The position numbers were made by a program, and so were the translations under genes. From assembly GCA_016199185.1 (NCBI GenBank), contig JACQHE010000028.1, positions 1 through 16,667 on the forward strand: a stretch of 16,667 bases of DNA, in the 5' to 3' direction. The notes under the pieces are model-generated. The model searched no databases, had not been told where the DNA came from, and saw only the letters and a list, made by a program, of their open reading frames with translations. This document shows, in pieces, positions 11,320-16,667 of this stretch (position 1 is the first letter of the stretch; each line of letters begins with the position of its first letter). This stretch comes from Candidatus Gottesmanbacteria bacterium (GTDB lineage Bacteria > Patescibacteriota > Microgenomatia > UBA10105 > UBA927).

Positions 11320-13140
11320 TTACTGCCTCCGTTGGGCCCGGGTGCGGGCGAGTTTGGTGAGATGTTTTTTGCGAAGGCGCAAATTCTGGGGCGTGATTTC
11401 CAGGAGTTCATCTTCCTCCAAAAAGTCCAACGCCTGCTCGAGCGTAAGGATAAGGGGCGGATCCAGCTGGATGGCGATATCGGCGTTGGCGGAGTGGATG
11501 TTAGTCAGTTTTTTGGTCTTGCATACATTGATATCGATATCCTCCTGGCGATTATTGATCCCGATGATCATCCCGGTGTATACCGGGACGCCGGGGCCGA
11601 TAAATGCCTTGCCCCGTGCCTCTACGGTCGTGAGCGCGTAGCCGGAGGACTTGCCGGATTCGTAGGCAACGAGCACCCCGTTTCGGAGTTTGGAAACCCG
11701 CGGCGTCTCGGGGAAATAGCCGATGAACCGGGTTGCAAAAATCCCGTTGCCGCGGGTCTTGGTGAGGATATCACCGCGAAATCCCAGAAGGTTCCGGCTC
11801 GATACTTTATAGACCGTCCGCGTCATCCCCCGCCCGTCGGTATGGGTATCCAAAAGTTCAGCTTTTCGTCTCCCTAACTCTTCTATAACGACTCCCACGA
11901 ATGACGCGTCAATGTCGATCGTCATTTCCTCATACGGCTCGCTCATTACACCGCCCAAAGTTTTGAGGATGACTTCGGGCTTGCCTACCTGCATCTCGTA
12001 CCCTTCGCGACGCAGGGTCTCAAGGAGTATGGCCAGATGCAGCTCACCCCGGCCGGCAACGACAAAGCTACTGCCACCGGCATTTTCTTCAATGATAAGC
12101 CCGATGTTCGTCTGCTTTTCGCGTTGGAGCCTCTCCCCGATCTGCCGAGCAGTGCTAAACTTGCCCTCCCGTCCGGCAAACGGCGACGTGTTGGCAGATA
12201 CGGTGATTTTCAAGGTTGGGGGTTCCAGGTGTATCGCCGGATAGCCCGTGGGGTCGGAAGGATCAGCGACGGTATTGCCGATCGCCACATCAGCAATGCC
12301 CGTCACGGCAACGATGTCTCCGGAGTCTCCAACATCCACGGATATTCTCTCCAGTCCCACGCTTGTGAATACCTCATCAATACGAAATGTACCAAGAATC
12401 TTTTTTTCATGAAGAAGCACGACCGACTGACCAGGTCGCACCGTACCTTGACGTATTTTCCCGATGGCAAAGGTGCCTTTGTGCGAATCAAAGTCCAGGG
12501 TCGAGACGAGCATTTTCAGCGGCTTATCCGCATGAGCATCAGGCGCCGGAATGCTTCTGATAATTGCATCAAACAGCGCCTCCAATGAGCCCGGCTCATG
12601 CATGTCGTTGGGATACTGATTCCACGCTTTTCCCTCTCTCCCTATCGCATAAACAACGGGGAACGTTAAATGATCTTCGTGGGCGGCCAGATGGAGAAAC
12701 AGGTTTTCAATCTCATGAAGTACCGCACCGGGACGCGCATCTTTTCGATCGATCTTATTGATGAGGACGATGATTTTGAGGTTATATTCAAGCGCCTTTT
12801 GCAGCACAAACTGGGTCTGCGGCAGGGGTCCTTCTGCCGCATCAACGACCAGGAGTGCACCGTCTGCCATGTTGATGACGCGCTCGACCTCGCCGCCGAA
12901 ATCCGCGTGCCCGGGGGTGTCAATGATGTTGATCTTCGTCCCGTGGTACATGACCGCCGTGTTTTTGGCAAGAATCGTGATCCCCTTCTCCCGCTCCAGA
13001 TCATTGGTATCCATGATCGTCGTAGCCATCATCTCCGCCTGATTATCGCGGAACGTATGGGTTTGTTTGAGCATGCCATCCACCAGCGTGGTTTTGCCGT
13101 GATCTACATGGGCGATGATGGCTACGTTTCTGATATCCAT
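11320..13140 (-). CDS. typA: TypA/BipA ribosome-associated translational GTPase
   Basis: 606-aa GTPase of the EF-G-like class. G1 is AHVDHGKTT (residues 10-18), switch/G2 DLEREKGITIL, G3 DTPGHADFGG, G4 INKIDRKDA. EF-G-like domains II, III and V follow, and the TypA-specific C-terminal region (GNGIFATRFIGYFP, then NIHSANADIAIQLDPP and LEEDELLEITP) is complete. TypA binds the ribosome and helps 50S assembly and stress or cold adaptation. Length is standard (about 605-615 aa). ATG 13140 gives the usual three to six residues before RNVAII. The alternative ATG 13158 adds MRAYFF and has AGGAG only 1 nt upstream. It is divergent from the ZIP gene. Confidence 0.97.
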   Translation of the reverse strand: MDIRNVAIIAHVDHGKTTLVDGMLKQTHTFRDNQAEMMATTIMDTNDLEREKGITILAKNTAVMYHGTKINIIDTPGHADFGGEVERVINMADGALLVVDAAEGPLPQTQFVLQKALEYNLKIIVLINKIDRKDARPGAVLHEIENLFLHLAAHEDHLTFPVVYAIGREGKAWNQYPNDMHEPGSLEALFDAIIRSIPAPDAHADKPLKMLVSTLDFDSHKGTFAIGKIRQGTVRPGQSVVLLHEKKILGTFRIDEVFTSVGLERISVDVGDSGDIVAVTGIADVAIGNTVADPSDPTGYPAIHLEPPTLKITVSANTSPFAGREGKFSTARQIGERLQREKQTNIGLIIEENAGGSSFVVAGRGELHLAILLETLRREGYEMQVGKPEVILKTLGGVMSEPYEEMTIDIDASFVGVVIEELGRRKAELLDTHTDGRGMTRTVYKVSSRNLLGFRGDILTKTRGNGIFATRFIGYFPETPRVSKLRNGVLVAYESGKSSGYALTTVEARGKAFIGPGVPVYTGMIIGINNRQEDIDINVCKTKKLTNIHSANADIAIQLDPPLILTLEQALDFLEEDELLEITPQNLRLRKKHLTKLARTRAQRRQ

Positions 13141-13199
13141 AAAAAAATACGCCCGCATGCTCCTGTCCGCATTGCGGGTCGCGCTTGAACTACTTCTAT

Positions 13200-13207
13200 A
13201 TTATACT
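13200..13207. promoter_or_regulatory. Shared bidirectional -10 for typA and the ZIP gene
   Basis: The minus strand reads TATAAT (13200-13205) for typA and the plus strand reads TATACT (13202-13207) for the ZIP gene, overlapping with a 2-nt offset. The plus-strand start of transcription falls on the GTG at 13214. No convincing -35 is seen on either side, and neither hexamer has the TG extension. Confidence 0.6.
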
Positions 13208-13213
13208 ACATTT

Positions 13214-13969
13214 GTGGAAACACTTCTCTTTTATAGCCTCATCGGCGGGTTGTTTTCTCTTCTCGGAGGAGTGCTCCTTCTGGCAATCGGCACAAAAATA
13301 CGACAAGCCATCACTACTTCCCTTCTCTCATTTGCCGCCGGTGCCTTCATCGCGACGAGCTTTACGGACCTTATCCCTGAAGCTATTGATCAATTTGGAT
13401 CAGCTCATCCCGTTCTTCTTGCCACCATGACGGGATTGGTCACATTTTTTATCCTTGAGCGCCTCCTCATGCGGTACGGACTGCGAAGTGATAAACACGA
13501 CCACGCCGACCATACGGAAACGCTTCCTACGCTTCTCATCCTTGGGGACACAATCCACAACTTTCTTGACGGCATCGTCATCGCGGTTGCCTACGTAGCC
13601 AATCCCGTCTTGGGACTTACGACCACGCTTGCCGTTGCGGCCCACGAACTGCCGCAGGAAATCGGCGACTTCAGCGTACTTCTGAACCACGGTTGGTCAC
13701 GGGGAAAAGTGCTTCTTGTCAATATCCTCCAGTCGCTTGCGACTGTCCCAGGGGTCGTTGTAGGATTTGCCGCAGGAAATGCCCTTACTGCGCATTTACC
13801 GAGTTTCCTGGGAGCCGCCGGCGGCATATTCCTCTACCTGGGGGCCTCTGATCTCATCCCGGAGCTCCACCATCGCGCGGGGCACAGACATGTTCTTCGC
13901 GTCGTCGTCCCTCTTCTTGCCGGCATTACTATCGTCACCGCTCTCGTCCGCCTCACCCACGGAGGATAA
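13214..13969 (+). CDS. ZIP family metal transporter
   Basis: 251-aa membrane protein of the ZIP (ZRT/IRT-like, ZupT-type) family, which imports Zn2+ and other divalent metals. Hallmarks: an early G-rich helix with FAAGAFIATSFTDLIPEA, a His-rich cytosolic loop (DKHDHADH), H-N-F-L-D-G in the helix 4 motif (DTIHNFLDG) and H-E-L-P-Q-E-I-G-D in the helix 5 motif, which together form the binuclear metal site. Further helices end LTHGG. The GTG at 13214 is chosen because the -10 at 13202-13207 makes the transcript start there, and it gives VETLLFYSLIGG, a normal ZIP start; upstream in-frame ATGs lie inside the typA leader. The last 72 bases are duplicated, with changes, at 16595-16666. Confidence 0.9.
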   Translation: METLLFYSLIGGLFSLLGGVLLLAIGTKIRQAITTSLLSFAAGAFIATSFTDLIPEAIDQFGSAHPVLLATMTGLVTFFILERLLMRYGLRSDKHDHADHTETLPTLLILGDTIHNFLDGIVIAVAYVANPVLGLTTTLAVAAHELPQEIGDFSVLLNHGWSRGKVLLVNILQSLATVPGVVVGFAAGNALTAHLPSFLGAAGGIFLYLGASDLIPELHHRAGHRHVLRVVVPLLAGITIVTALVRLTHGG

Positions 13970-14013
13970 GACTGACTTTTGCATTGTAGAGTGGAAACTG
14001 ATAGTATAAAAAC

Positions 14014-14076
14014 ATGAATACTCGCATATCTTTTATTACTCCCATTCTTGCAATCGCCGTTACGGCAAGGCGGTAG
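14014..14076 (+). CDS. Leader ORF A, 20 codons
   Basis: Short ORF reading MNTRISFITPILAIAV, then TARR and TAG. A/T-rich -10-like hexamers (GATAGT at 14000-14005, TATAAA at 14005-14010) lie within 15 nt of the ATG, so the message may be almost leaderless. The stop is followed at once by TTTGGGAG, which can pair with the attenuator below. The arrangement and the opening MN-x-R are shared with leader ORF B. It could be a regulatory leader peptide or the remains of a signal peptide. It is too short for family assignment. Confidence 0.45.
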   Translation: MNTRISFITPILAIAVTARR

Positions 14077-14138
14077 TTTGGGAGAAAATAAACGAGATTT
14101 TAACGTTCACTACCCTCCCAAACATGGGAGGTTTTTTT
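14077..14138 (+). terminator. Attenuator A: alternative pairing and terminator hairpin
   Basis: CCTCCCA (14114-14120) pairs with TGGGAGG (14125-14131) and is followed by seven T (14132-14138): an intrinsic terminator. TTTGGGAG (14077-14084) can instead pair with CTCCCAAA (14115-14122) and break it. The stretch CTCCCAAAC(A/T)TGGGAGG with T7 and ATGGA recurs at 14679-14707. GGGAGG could also act as an SD for ATG 14139 (MENI, stop), whose TGA overlaps ATG 14150. Confidence 0.65.
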
Positions 14139-14149
14139 ATGGAAAACAT

Positions 14150-14242
14150 ATGACTGAAATTTTTCCGAGACCGGATAGTAATCCCTGGCAAACTCTTTCT
14201 AGAGTTACTGGAGAAGATAATCCGGTTGGAAGTAAAATTTAA
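14150..14242 (+). CDS. 30-aa ORF of unknown function
   Basis: ORF beginning MTEIFPRPDSNPWQTL and ending NPVGSKI, followed 3 nt later by the next ORF. It has no recognised family. Its ATG overlaps the TGA of a four-codon frame (ATG 14139, MENI) that is ideally placed behind GGGAGG of the hairpin, so translation could be coupled through that micro-ORF. The peptide is soluble and Pro/Asn-rich. Support is its position, tight spacing to the following ORF and AT-rich codon use like the rest of the island. Confidence 0.45.
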   Translation: MTEIFPRPDSNPWQTLSRVTGEDNPVGSKI

Positions 14243-14245
14243 CTT

Positions 14246-14512
14246 ATGCCTACAGCTTTAGAACTATCTCAGAGGTTACAAGCGAATGGCGCTAATATTA
14301 ACCCGAGTGATATAAGATATGCCATAAATTTTTTAAAGGAGAGAGGAGAGTGGCCGGGAGAGGATTTATATACTACGGAGGTATTCCCTAGAGGAGTTAG
14401 AACAACGAGAGATCTAACAGAGGAACAGGAGGCAGCAGTTCTTGGGAAACTAGAGGCGATGGCTACTAGTCAACCGCGCATAAGACGGATATTTAGCTAT
14501 CGCCCAAAGTAA
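14246..14512 (+). CDS. 88-aa hypothetical protein
   Basis: Small soluble protein I do not recognise. Residues 4-35 (LELSQRLQANGANINPSDIRYA and following NFLKERGEWPG) look like two helices joined by a turn. A central TTEVFPRGVRTTRDLTEEQEAAVLGKLEAM follows, and the tail is basic (RIRRIFSYRPK). The pattern of short helices with a basic end could suit a nucleic-acid-binding protein, but no motif proves it. It begins 3 nt after the 30-aa ORF without an SD, which suggests coupling. It is followed by a promoter for the second cassette. Confidence 0.6.
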   Translation: MPTALELSQRLQANGANINPSDIRYAINFLKERGEWPGEDLYTTEVFPRGVRTTRDLTEEQEAAVLGKLEAMATSQPRIRRIFSYRPK

Positions 14513-14523
14513 AATATCTCAAC

Positions 14524-14551
14524 TTGCAAATTTCCTGCGATTTGCTACAAT
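14524..14551 (+). promoter_or_regulatory. Promoter of the second leader cassette
   Basis: TTGCAA (14524-14529), 16-nt spacer and TACAAT (14546-14551) with a TG extension (TGCTACAAT). The predicted transcription start near 14558 lies 6 nt before the ATG of leader ORF B. Confidence 0.65.
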
Positions 14552-14563
14552 TAGCTCATAACC

Positions 14564-14650
14564 ATGAATAGTAGAATGATAAATCAAACGCTTTCTGTCC
14601 TTATTATTGGTCTCCCAAGGGAGATTGGTAATTCTGTGCTTTCCACCTAG
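14564..14650 (+). CDS. Leader ORF B, 28 codons
   Basis: Short ORF reading MNSRMINQTLSVLIIGLP, then REIGNSVLST and TAG. It starts almost at the predicted 5' end of the transcript. Codons 16-22 contain the segment TCTCCCAAGGGAGATTG, which is both a local inverted repeat and the partner of the downstream attenuator, so ribosome position on this ORF would decide which hairpin forms. It shares the MN-(T/S)-R opening and the layout with leader ORF A. No enriched codon for one amino acid is obvious (three Ile, four Leu and four Ser among 28), so the signal cannot be named. Confidence 0.5.
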   Translation: MNSRMINQTLSVLIIGLPREIGNSVLST

Positions 14651-14702
14651 AACAAAGACTAGCAACATAATCATCAATCTCCCAAACTTGGGAGGTTTTT
14701 TT
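14611..14702 (+). terminator. Attenuator B: alternative pairing and terminator hairpin
   Basis: CTCCCAA (14679-14685) pairs with TTGGGAG (14688-14694), followed by G and seven T (14696-14702). GGGAGATTG (14619-14627), inside leader ORF B, is a perfect 9-bp complement of CAATCTCCC (14675-14683) and would break the terminator. TCTCCC (14611-14616) can pair with GGGAGA (14619-14624) and so withdraw that segment. The glycosyltransferase ATG lies 13 nt after the T-run. Confidence 0.65.
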
Positions 14703-14715
14703 ATGGAGAAAAACT

Positions 14716-15453
14716 ATGAAAACATTACTATCCATTGTCATTCCGGCATATAATGAAGAAGATTTTATTATTCATCTTCTAAATTCTCTCAGGTTGCAAA
14801 AATTCAACATGGCCAAGACGGAGATTATTGTCGTTAATAATGGCTCAGATGATTCGACCAGCAACCTTATGAAAGAGTATAAAAATCAGTACCGTTCTTT
14901 AAACATCACTCTTGCAAAAGAAGCCAAGCGTCATGTATCTGCGGCGAGAAATAAAGGAGCAAGATTAGCGAAAGGGAAGCTGCTTATATTTTTAGATTCG
15001 GATAATATTGTTTATTCTGATTTCCTGTTCCAGATATACACGAAAGTTTTTGTTGAAGGATATGAGGCGGGTACTATTTTTACCCTAGCCATAGAAGATT
15101 CACAAAAAGGGCACAAACTATTTTTACTCCTTGAGCTAATTAAGCTTACTTTTGGGAAACCATTTGGAAAATGTTTTTGTTCAAAGAGAATTTTCAATGC
15201 GGTAGGTGGCTATAACAAAAGTATAACTATCGGAACAAATCTTGATTTCTTGTTGCGGGTCAAGAAGTTACTTCAGCAGGAAGGTAAAATGCTTGCTCAT
15301 ATTCAGAAACCAATATTTACATCTTTAAGACGGTTTGAGCAAAAAGGGTACGCTTCAGTGCTTATTAGATGGTTTCTTGGTTATATAGGAATAAGAAAAG
15401 TTCACTATCCCATGTGTGAATCATCTAGATATGTCGTATCCAGCCCAATCTAA
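14716..15453 (+). CDS. Family 2 glycosyltransferase
   Basis: 245-aa GT-A-fold glycosyltransferase. LSIVIPAYNEEDFI (residues 5-18) is the nucleotide-sugar-binding start, IIVVNNGSDDST the second strand with its acidic pair and FLDSDN the metal-binding D-x-D. RNKGARLAKG lies just before it. The family transfers a sugar from UDP-, GDP- or dTDP-sugar to a lipid, glycan or protein; the acceptor is unknown. No membrane helix is clear, so it is probably cytosolic or membrane-associated. The C-terminus runs into the azlC promoter region (the last residues SSRYVVSSPI look non-native), suggesting the end is replaced at the island edge. ATG 14716 has GGAG 9 nt upstream and lies behind attenuator B. Confidence 0.85.
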   Translation: MKTLLSIVIPAYNEEDFIIHLLNSLRLQKFNMAKTEIIVVNNGSDDSTSNLMKEYKNQYRSLNITLAKEAKRHVSAARNKGARLAKGKLLIFLDSDNIVYSDFLFQIYTKVFVEGYEAGTIFTLAIEDSQKGHKLFLLLELIKLTFGKPFGKCFCSKRIFNAVGGYNKSITIGTNLDFLLRVKKLLQQEGKMLAHIQKPIFTSLRRFEQKGYASVLIRWFLGYIGIRKVHYPMCESSRYVVSSPI

Positions 15454-15454
15454 T

Positions 15455-16168
15455 ATGGATTACGTTTCGAACAAAGAGCACTTCAGTAATGGTGTGCAAG
15501 CAAGTTTGCCGATTGTGTTGGGATACGTGGCTATCGGACTGGTGGTTGGTGTCGTGGCAAGAACCGCTGGTCTGACCGTTTTTGAAGTTGCTCTCATGTC
15601 TCTCCTCCTCTATGCCGGTTCTGCACAACTCATTGTCGCAAGCCTCATCGGAGCGGGCGCATCCGCGCCGGCGATAATTTTTACCATCTTTCTTGTGAAC
15701 CTGCGCCATCTTCTCTACAGCGCATCTCTGGCGCCTCATGTTCGCAAATTTCCACTCTGGCAGAATATTCTCATCGGGCTGGAACTCACTGATGAGACGT
15801 TCGCCGTCGCGGCCAATCATCTCGCAGGCAATCGCCGTGCACACGCAGCCTGGGTTTTCGGTCTCAATCTGACGGCACACGCCACATGGATTGTATCTAC
15901 AACCGTAGGTGTAATCGCGGGACTCGCCATCCCCAACACGCATGCACTTGGTCTGGATTTTGCGCTTACTGCGATGTTTGCCGCGCTCCTCGTTCTACAG
16001 ATTACCAGTCGACCACAGATGCGTGTGGCAATTACGGTAGGTTTGGTTAGTGCTGTTGTTGCTGTTGGCGGCACTTTATTTATGTCTTCAAGTTGGGCTC
16101 TTATTGTCGCTGCAGTGATTGCGGCGAGCGTTGGAGTGGTAATCGAAAGGAAGCTCCTATGGATATAA
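15455..16168 (+). CDS. azlC: AzlC family amino-acid exporter, large subunit
   Basis: 237-aa membrane protein. FSNGVQASLPIVLGYVAIGLVVG is the conserved AzlC start, and LLLYAGSAQLIVASLIGAGA and FLVNLRHLLYSASLAPH are the most conserved AzlC segments. AzlC with AzlD exports branched-chain amino acids and analogues such as azaleucine, and homologues (BrnFE, YgaZH) export Ile, Leu, Val and Met. ATG 15455 is preferred because it gives the usual N-terminus; it lies one base after the glycosyltransferase stop. GC content returns to that of the flanking genome here. The start of azlD overlaps by 10 bp, so the two are co-translated. Confidence 0.92.
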   Translation: MDYVSNKEHFSNGVQASLPIVLGYVAIGLVVGVVARTAGLTVFEVALMSLLLYAGSAQLIVASLIGAGASAPAIIFTIFLVNLRHLLYSASLAPHVRKFPLWQNILIGLELTDETFAVAANHLAGNRRAHAAWVFGLNLTAHATWIVSTTVGVIAGLAIPNTHALGLDFALTAMFAALLVLQITSRPQMRVAITVGLVSAVVAVGGTLFMSSSWALIVAAVIAASVGVVIERKLLWI

Positions 16169-16488
16169 GGTCATCGATATTTTGGATTATCGTGGGAACA
16201 GCCATGGTGACGGCAGTCCCGCGCGTGTTGCCTTTGATACTGCTTAGTCGCATTACCTTGCCTGAATGGGTGAATCGCTGGCTCGGATATGTGACCGTAG
16301 CAATAATTGCCGCACTTTTAACACAGTCAGTGATAGTCCCTGACGGACACATCGCACTTTCTGCGAAAAACCTAGCTTTGCTGGCAGTTATTCCAACCCT
16401 ATTGGTAGCTATAAAGACTCGCAACCTCATCGTGACGGTACTAGGAGGTATTGCAACGATGGCATTATTGCGCCTGGTGATGGGATAG
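16159..16488 (+). CDS. azlD: AzlD family amino-acid exporter, small subunit
   Basis: 109-aa protein with four hydrophobic segments, the size and profile of AzlD (BrnE/YgaH). TAVPRVLPLILLSRITLPEWVNRWLGYV is the conserved AzlD N-terminal motif (P-R-x-L-P, then L-P-x-W), followed by VTVAIIAALL. The ATG at 16159 has AAAGGA about 8 nt upstream and overlaps the end of azlC, so I discard a longer frame starting at 16093. It completes the two-component exporter. No terminator with a T-run follows; the next structure is the 32-bp palindrome. Confidence 0.9.
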   Translation: MDIRSSIFWIIVGTAMVTAVPRVLPLILLSRITLPEWVNRWLGYVTVAIIAALLTQSVIVPDGHIALSAKNLALLAVIPTLLVAIKTRNLIVTVLGGIATMALLRLVMG

Positions 16489-16492
16489 ATCC

Positions 16493-16666
16493 GTGGAGAC
16501 AGAGAGAGTAACCCCCATCCTGTCGATCGCGATTCCTCCACAAGCGCGTTGTTATCATGTTCTAGAACATGATAACAACACACGATCTCTTACTCGTGTC
16601 GTCATCCCGCTTCTTGCCGGTATCGCAATCGTCACCCTCCTCGTCCGCCTCACCCACGGAGGATAA
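16493..16666 (+). pseudogene. Remnant or second copy of the ZIP transporter 3' end
   Basis: Bases 16595-16666 match 13898-13969, the end of the ZIP gene, at 62 of 72 positions by eye, with both stop codons aligned. The peptide RVVIPLLAGIAIVT, then LLVRLTHGG differs at three residues from the ZIP end. Upstream the same frame is open to a GTG at 16493 that reads VETERVTPILSIA; VET also opens the ZIP gene, but the rest does not match. The frame runs through the palindrome as HVLEHDNNTRSLT. It lacks the metal-binding helices, so it cannot be a transporter. Best read as a decayed paralog or the displaced 3' end left by an insertion. The window ends one base later. Confidence 0.65.
16548..16579. 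repeat. Perfect 32-bp palindrome without a loop
   Basis: GTTGTTATCATGTTCT (16548-16563) is followed directly by its exact reverse complement (16564-16579), centred on CTAG. It lies 59 bp after azlD and inside the ZIP-remnant frame. It could be a cruciform-forming or protein-binding site, a transcript-ending hairpin without T-run, or a trace of an inserted element. An assembly artefact at an inverted junction is also possible. Confidence 0.75.
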
Positions 16667-16667
16667 A

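Larger units (their letters stand above)
13990..15450. other. AT-rich island, probably acquired
   Basis: Base composition shifts visibly here, with long A/T-rich stretches and A/T-ending codons, compared with the GC-rich typA, ZIP and azlC genes on both sides. It holds two leader/attenuator cassettes, two small unknown ORFs and a glycosyltransferase. No integrase, transposase or terminal repeat is visible. The right edge falls at the end of the glycosyltransferase gene. Outside it, azlCD and then a second copy of the ZIP 3' end follow. Confidence 0.6.

Noticed and set aside
10948..11877. Long plus-strand frame of about 310 codons antisense to the 249-aa and typA genes
   Set aside because: It is a shadow of the real genes on the minus strand: typA is unmistakable, and the frame has no family features or start signals.
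13115..13213. N-terminal extension of the ZIP protein from ATG 13115
   Set aside because: It would run through the typA start and promoter region; the -10 at 13202-13207 places transcription at the GTG 13214.
14703..14753. ATG at 14703 behind GGGAGG-T7 as a 16-codon ORF
   Set aside because: Well spaced from GGGAGG, but it overlaps the glycosyltransferase start in another frame and has no support beyond position; the glycosyltransferase ATG 14716 has its own GGAG.
1..16667. CRISPR array, tRNA or rRNA genes, transposase
   Set aside because: No regularly spaced direct repeats, no tRNA-like cloverleaf with CCA-type context, no rRNA motifs and no transposase or integrase motif were found on reading both strands.

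Overview
The window looks like bacterial chromosome from a Patescibacteria (Candidate Phyla Radiation) genome, most likely a Parcubacteria-type lineage. This is inferred from style, not from a marker gene. The signs are many small secreted or membrane-anchored proteins without orthologs I recognise, short palindromic repeats in non-coding DNA and once inside a gene (encoding LPAGRQ), a YkuK/DUF458 protein, a lone RRM protein, a DUF5678-like plus retropepsin pair, and many start codons lying directly after an extended -10 hexamer (leaderless or nearly so). Only typA is a broadly conserved housekeeping gene.

Layout. 1-15: start of a minus-strand gene leaving the window. 33-134: large inverted repeat. 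186-2284 (+): a sigma70-type promoter drives a T-box leader whose antiterminator and terminator are mutually exclusive. Behind it lie a 21-codon ORF, a GNAT-like acetyltransferase joined to it by an ATGA overlap, and a metallo-beta-lactamase-fold hydrolase. 2350-4563 (-): retropepsin-like protease, DUF5678-like protein, YkuK-like protein, RRM protein and a membrane-anchored PsbP-like protein. 4589-7775 (+): secreted proteins, namely a small exported protein, an NPF-repeat membrane protein coupled to a Cys-rich six-repeat protein, and a pectinacetylesterase/Notum-like hydrolase. 7802-9861 (-): an AbrB-PIN toxin-antitoxin pair with its own promoter and operator, running by overlapping genes into an RnfD/NqrB-like membrane protein and a LUD protein. 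9980-13140 (-): DUF378 protein, a 47-aa membrane protein, an unknown 249-aa protein and TypA. 13214-13969 (+): ZIP metal transporter, divergent from typA across a shared symmetric -10.

13990-15450 is visibly more AT-rich and seems acquired. It holds two copies of one cassette: a short ORF beginning MN(T/S)R, an alternative-pairing segment, then a near-identical terminator-like hairpin with T7. The cassettes precede two small unknown ORFs and a family 2 glycosyltransferase. 15455-16488 is azlCD. The window ends in a second, diverged copy of the ZIP 3' end (16595-16666, 62 of 72 bases identical by eye), next to a perfect 32-bp palindrome. The island and azlCD therefore lie between two copies of the same gene end.

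The strongest candidates for undescribed biology are the duplicated leader-ORF/attenuator cassette, the T-box placed over a micro-ORF and GNAT gene, and the toxin-antitoxin pair coupled to RnfD and LUD genes. No tRNA, rRNA, CRISPR array, transposase or integrase was seen.
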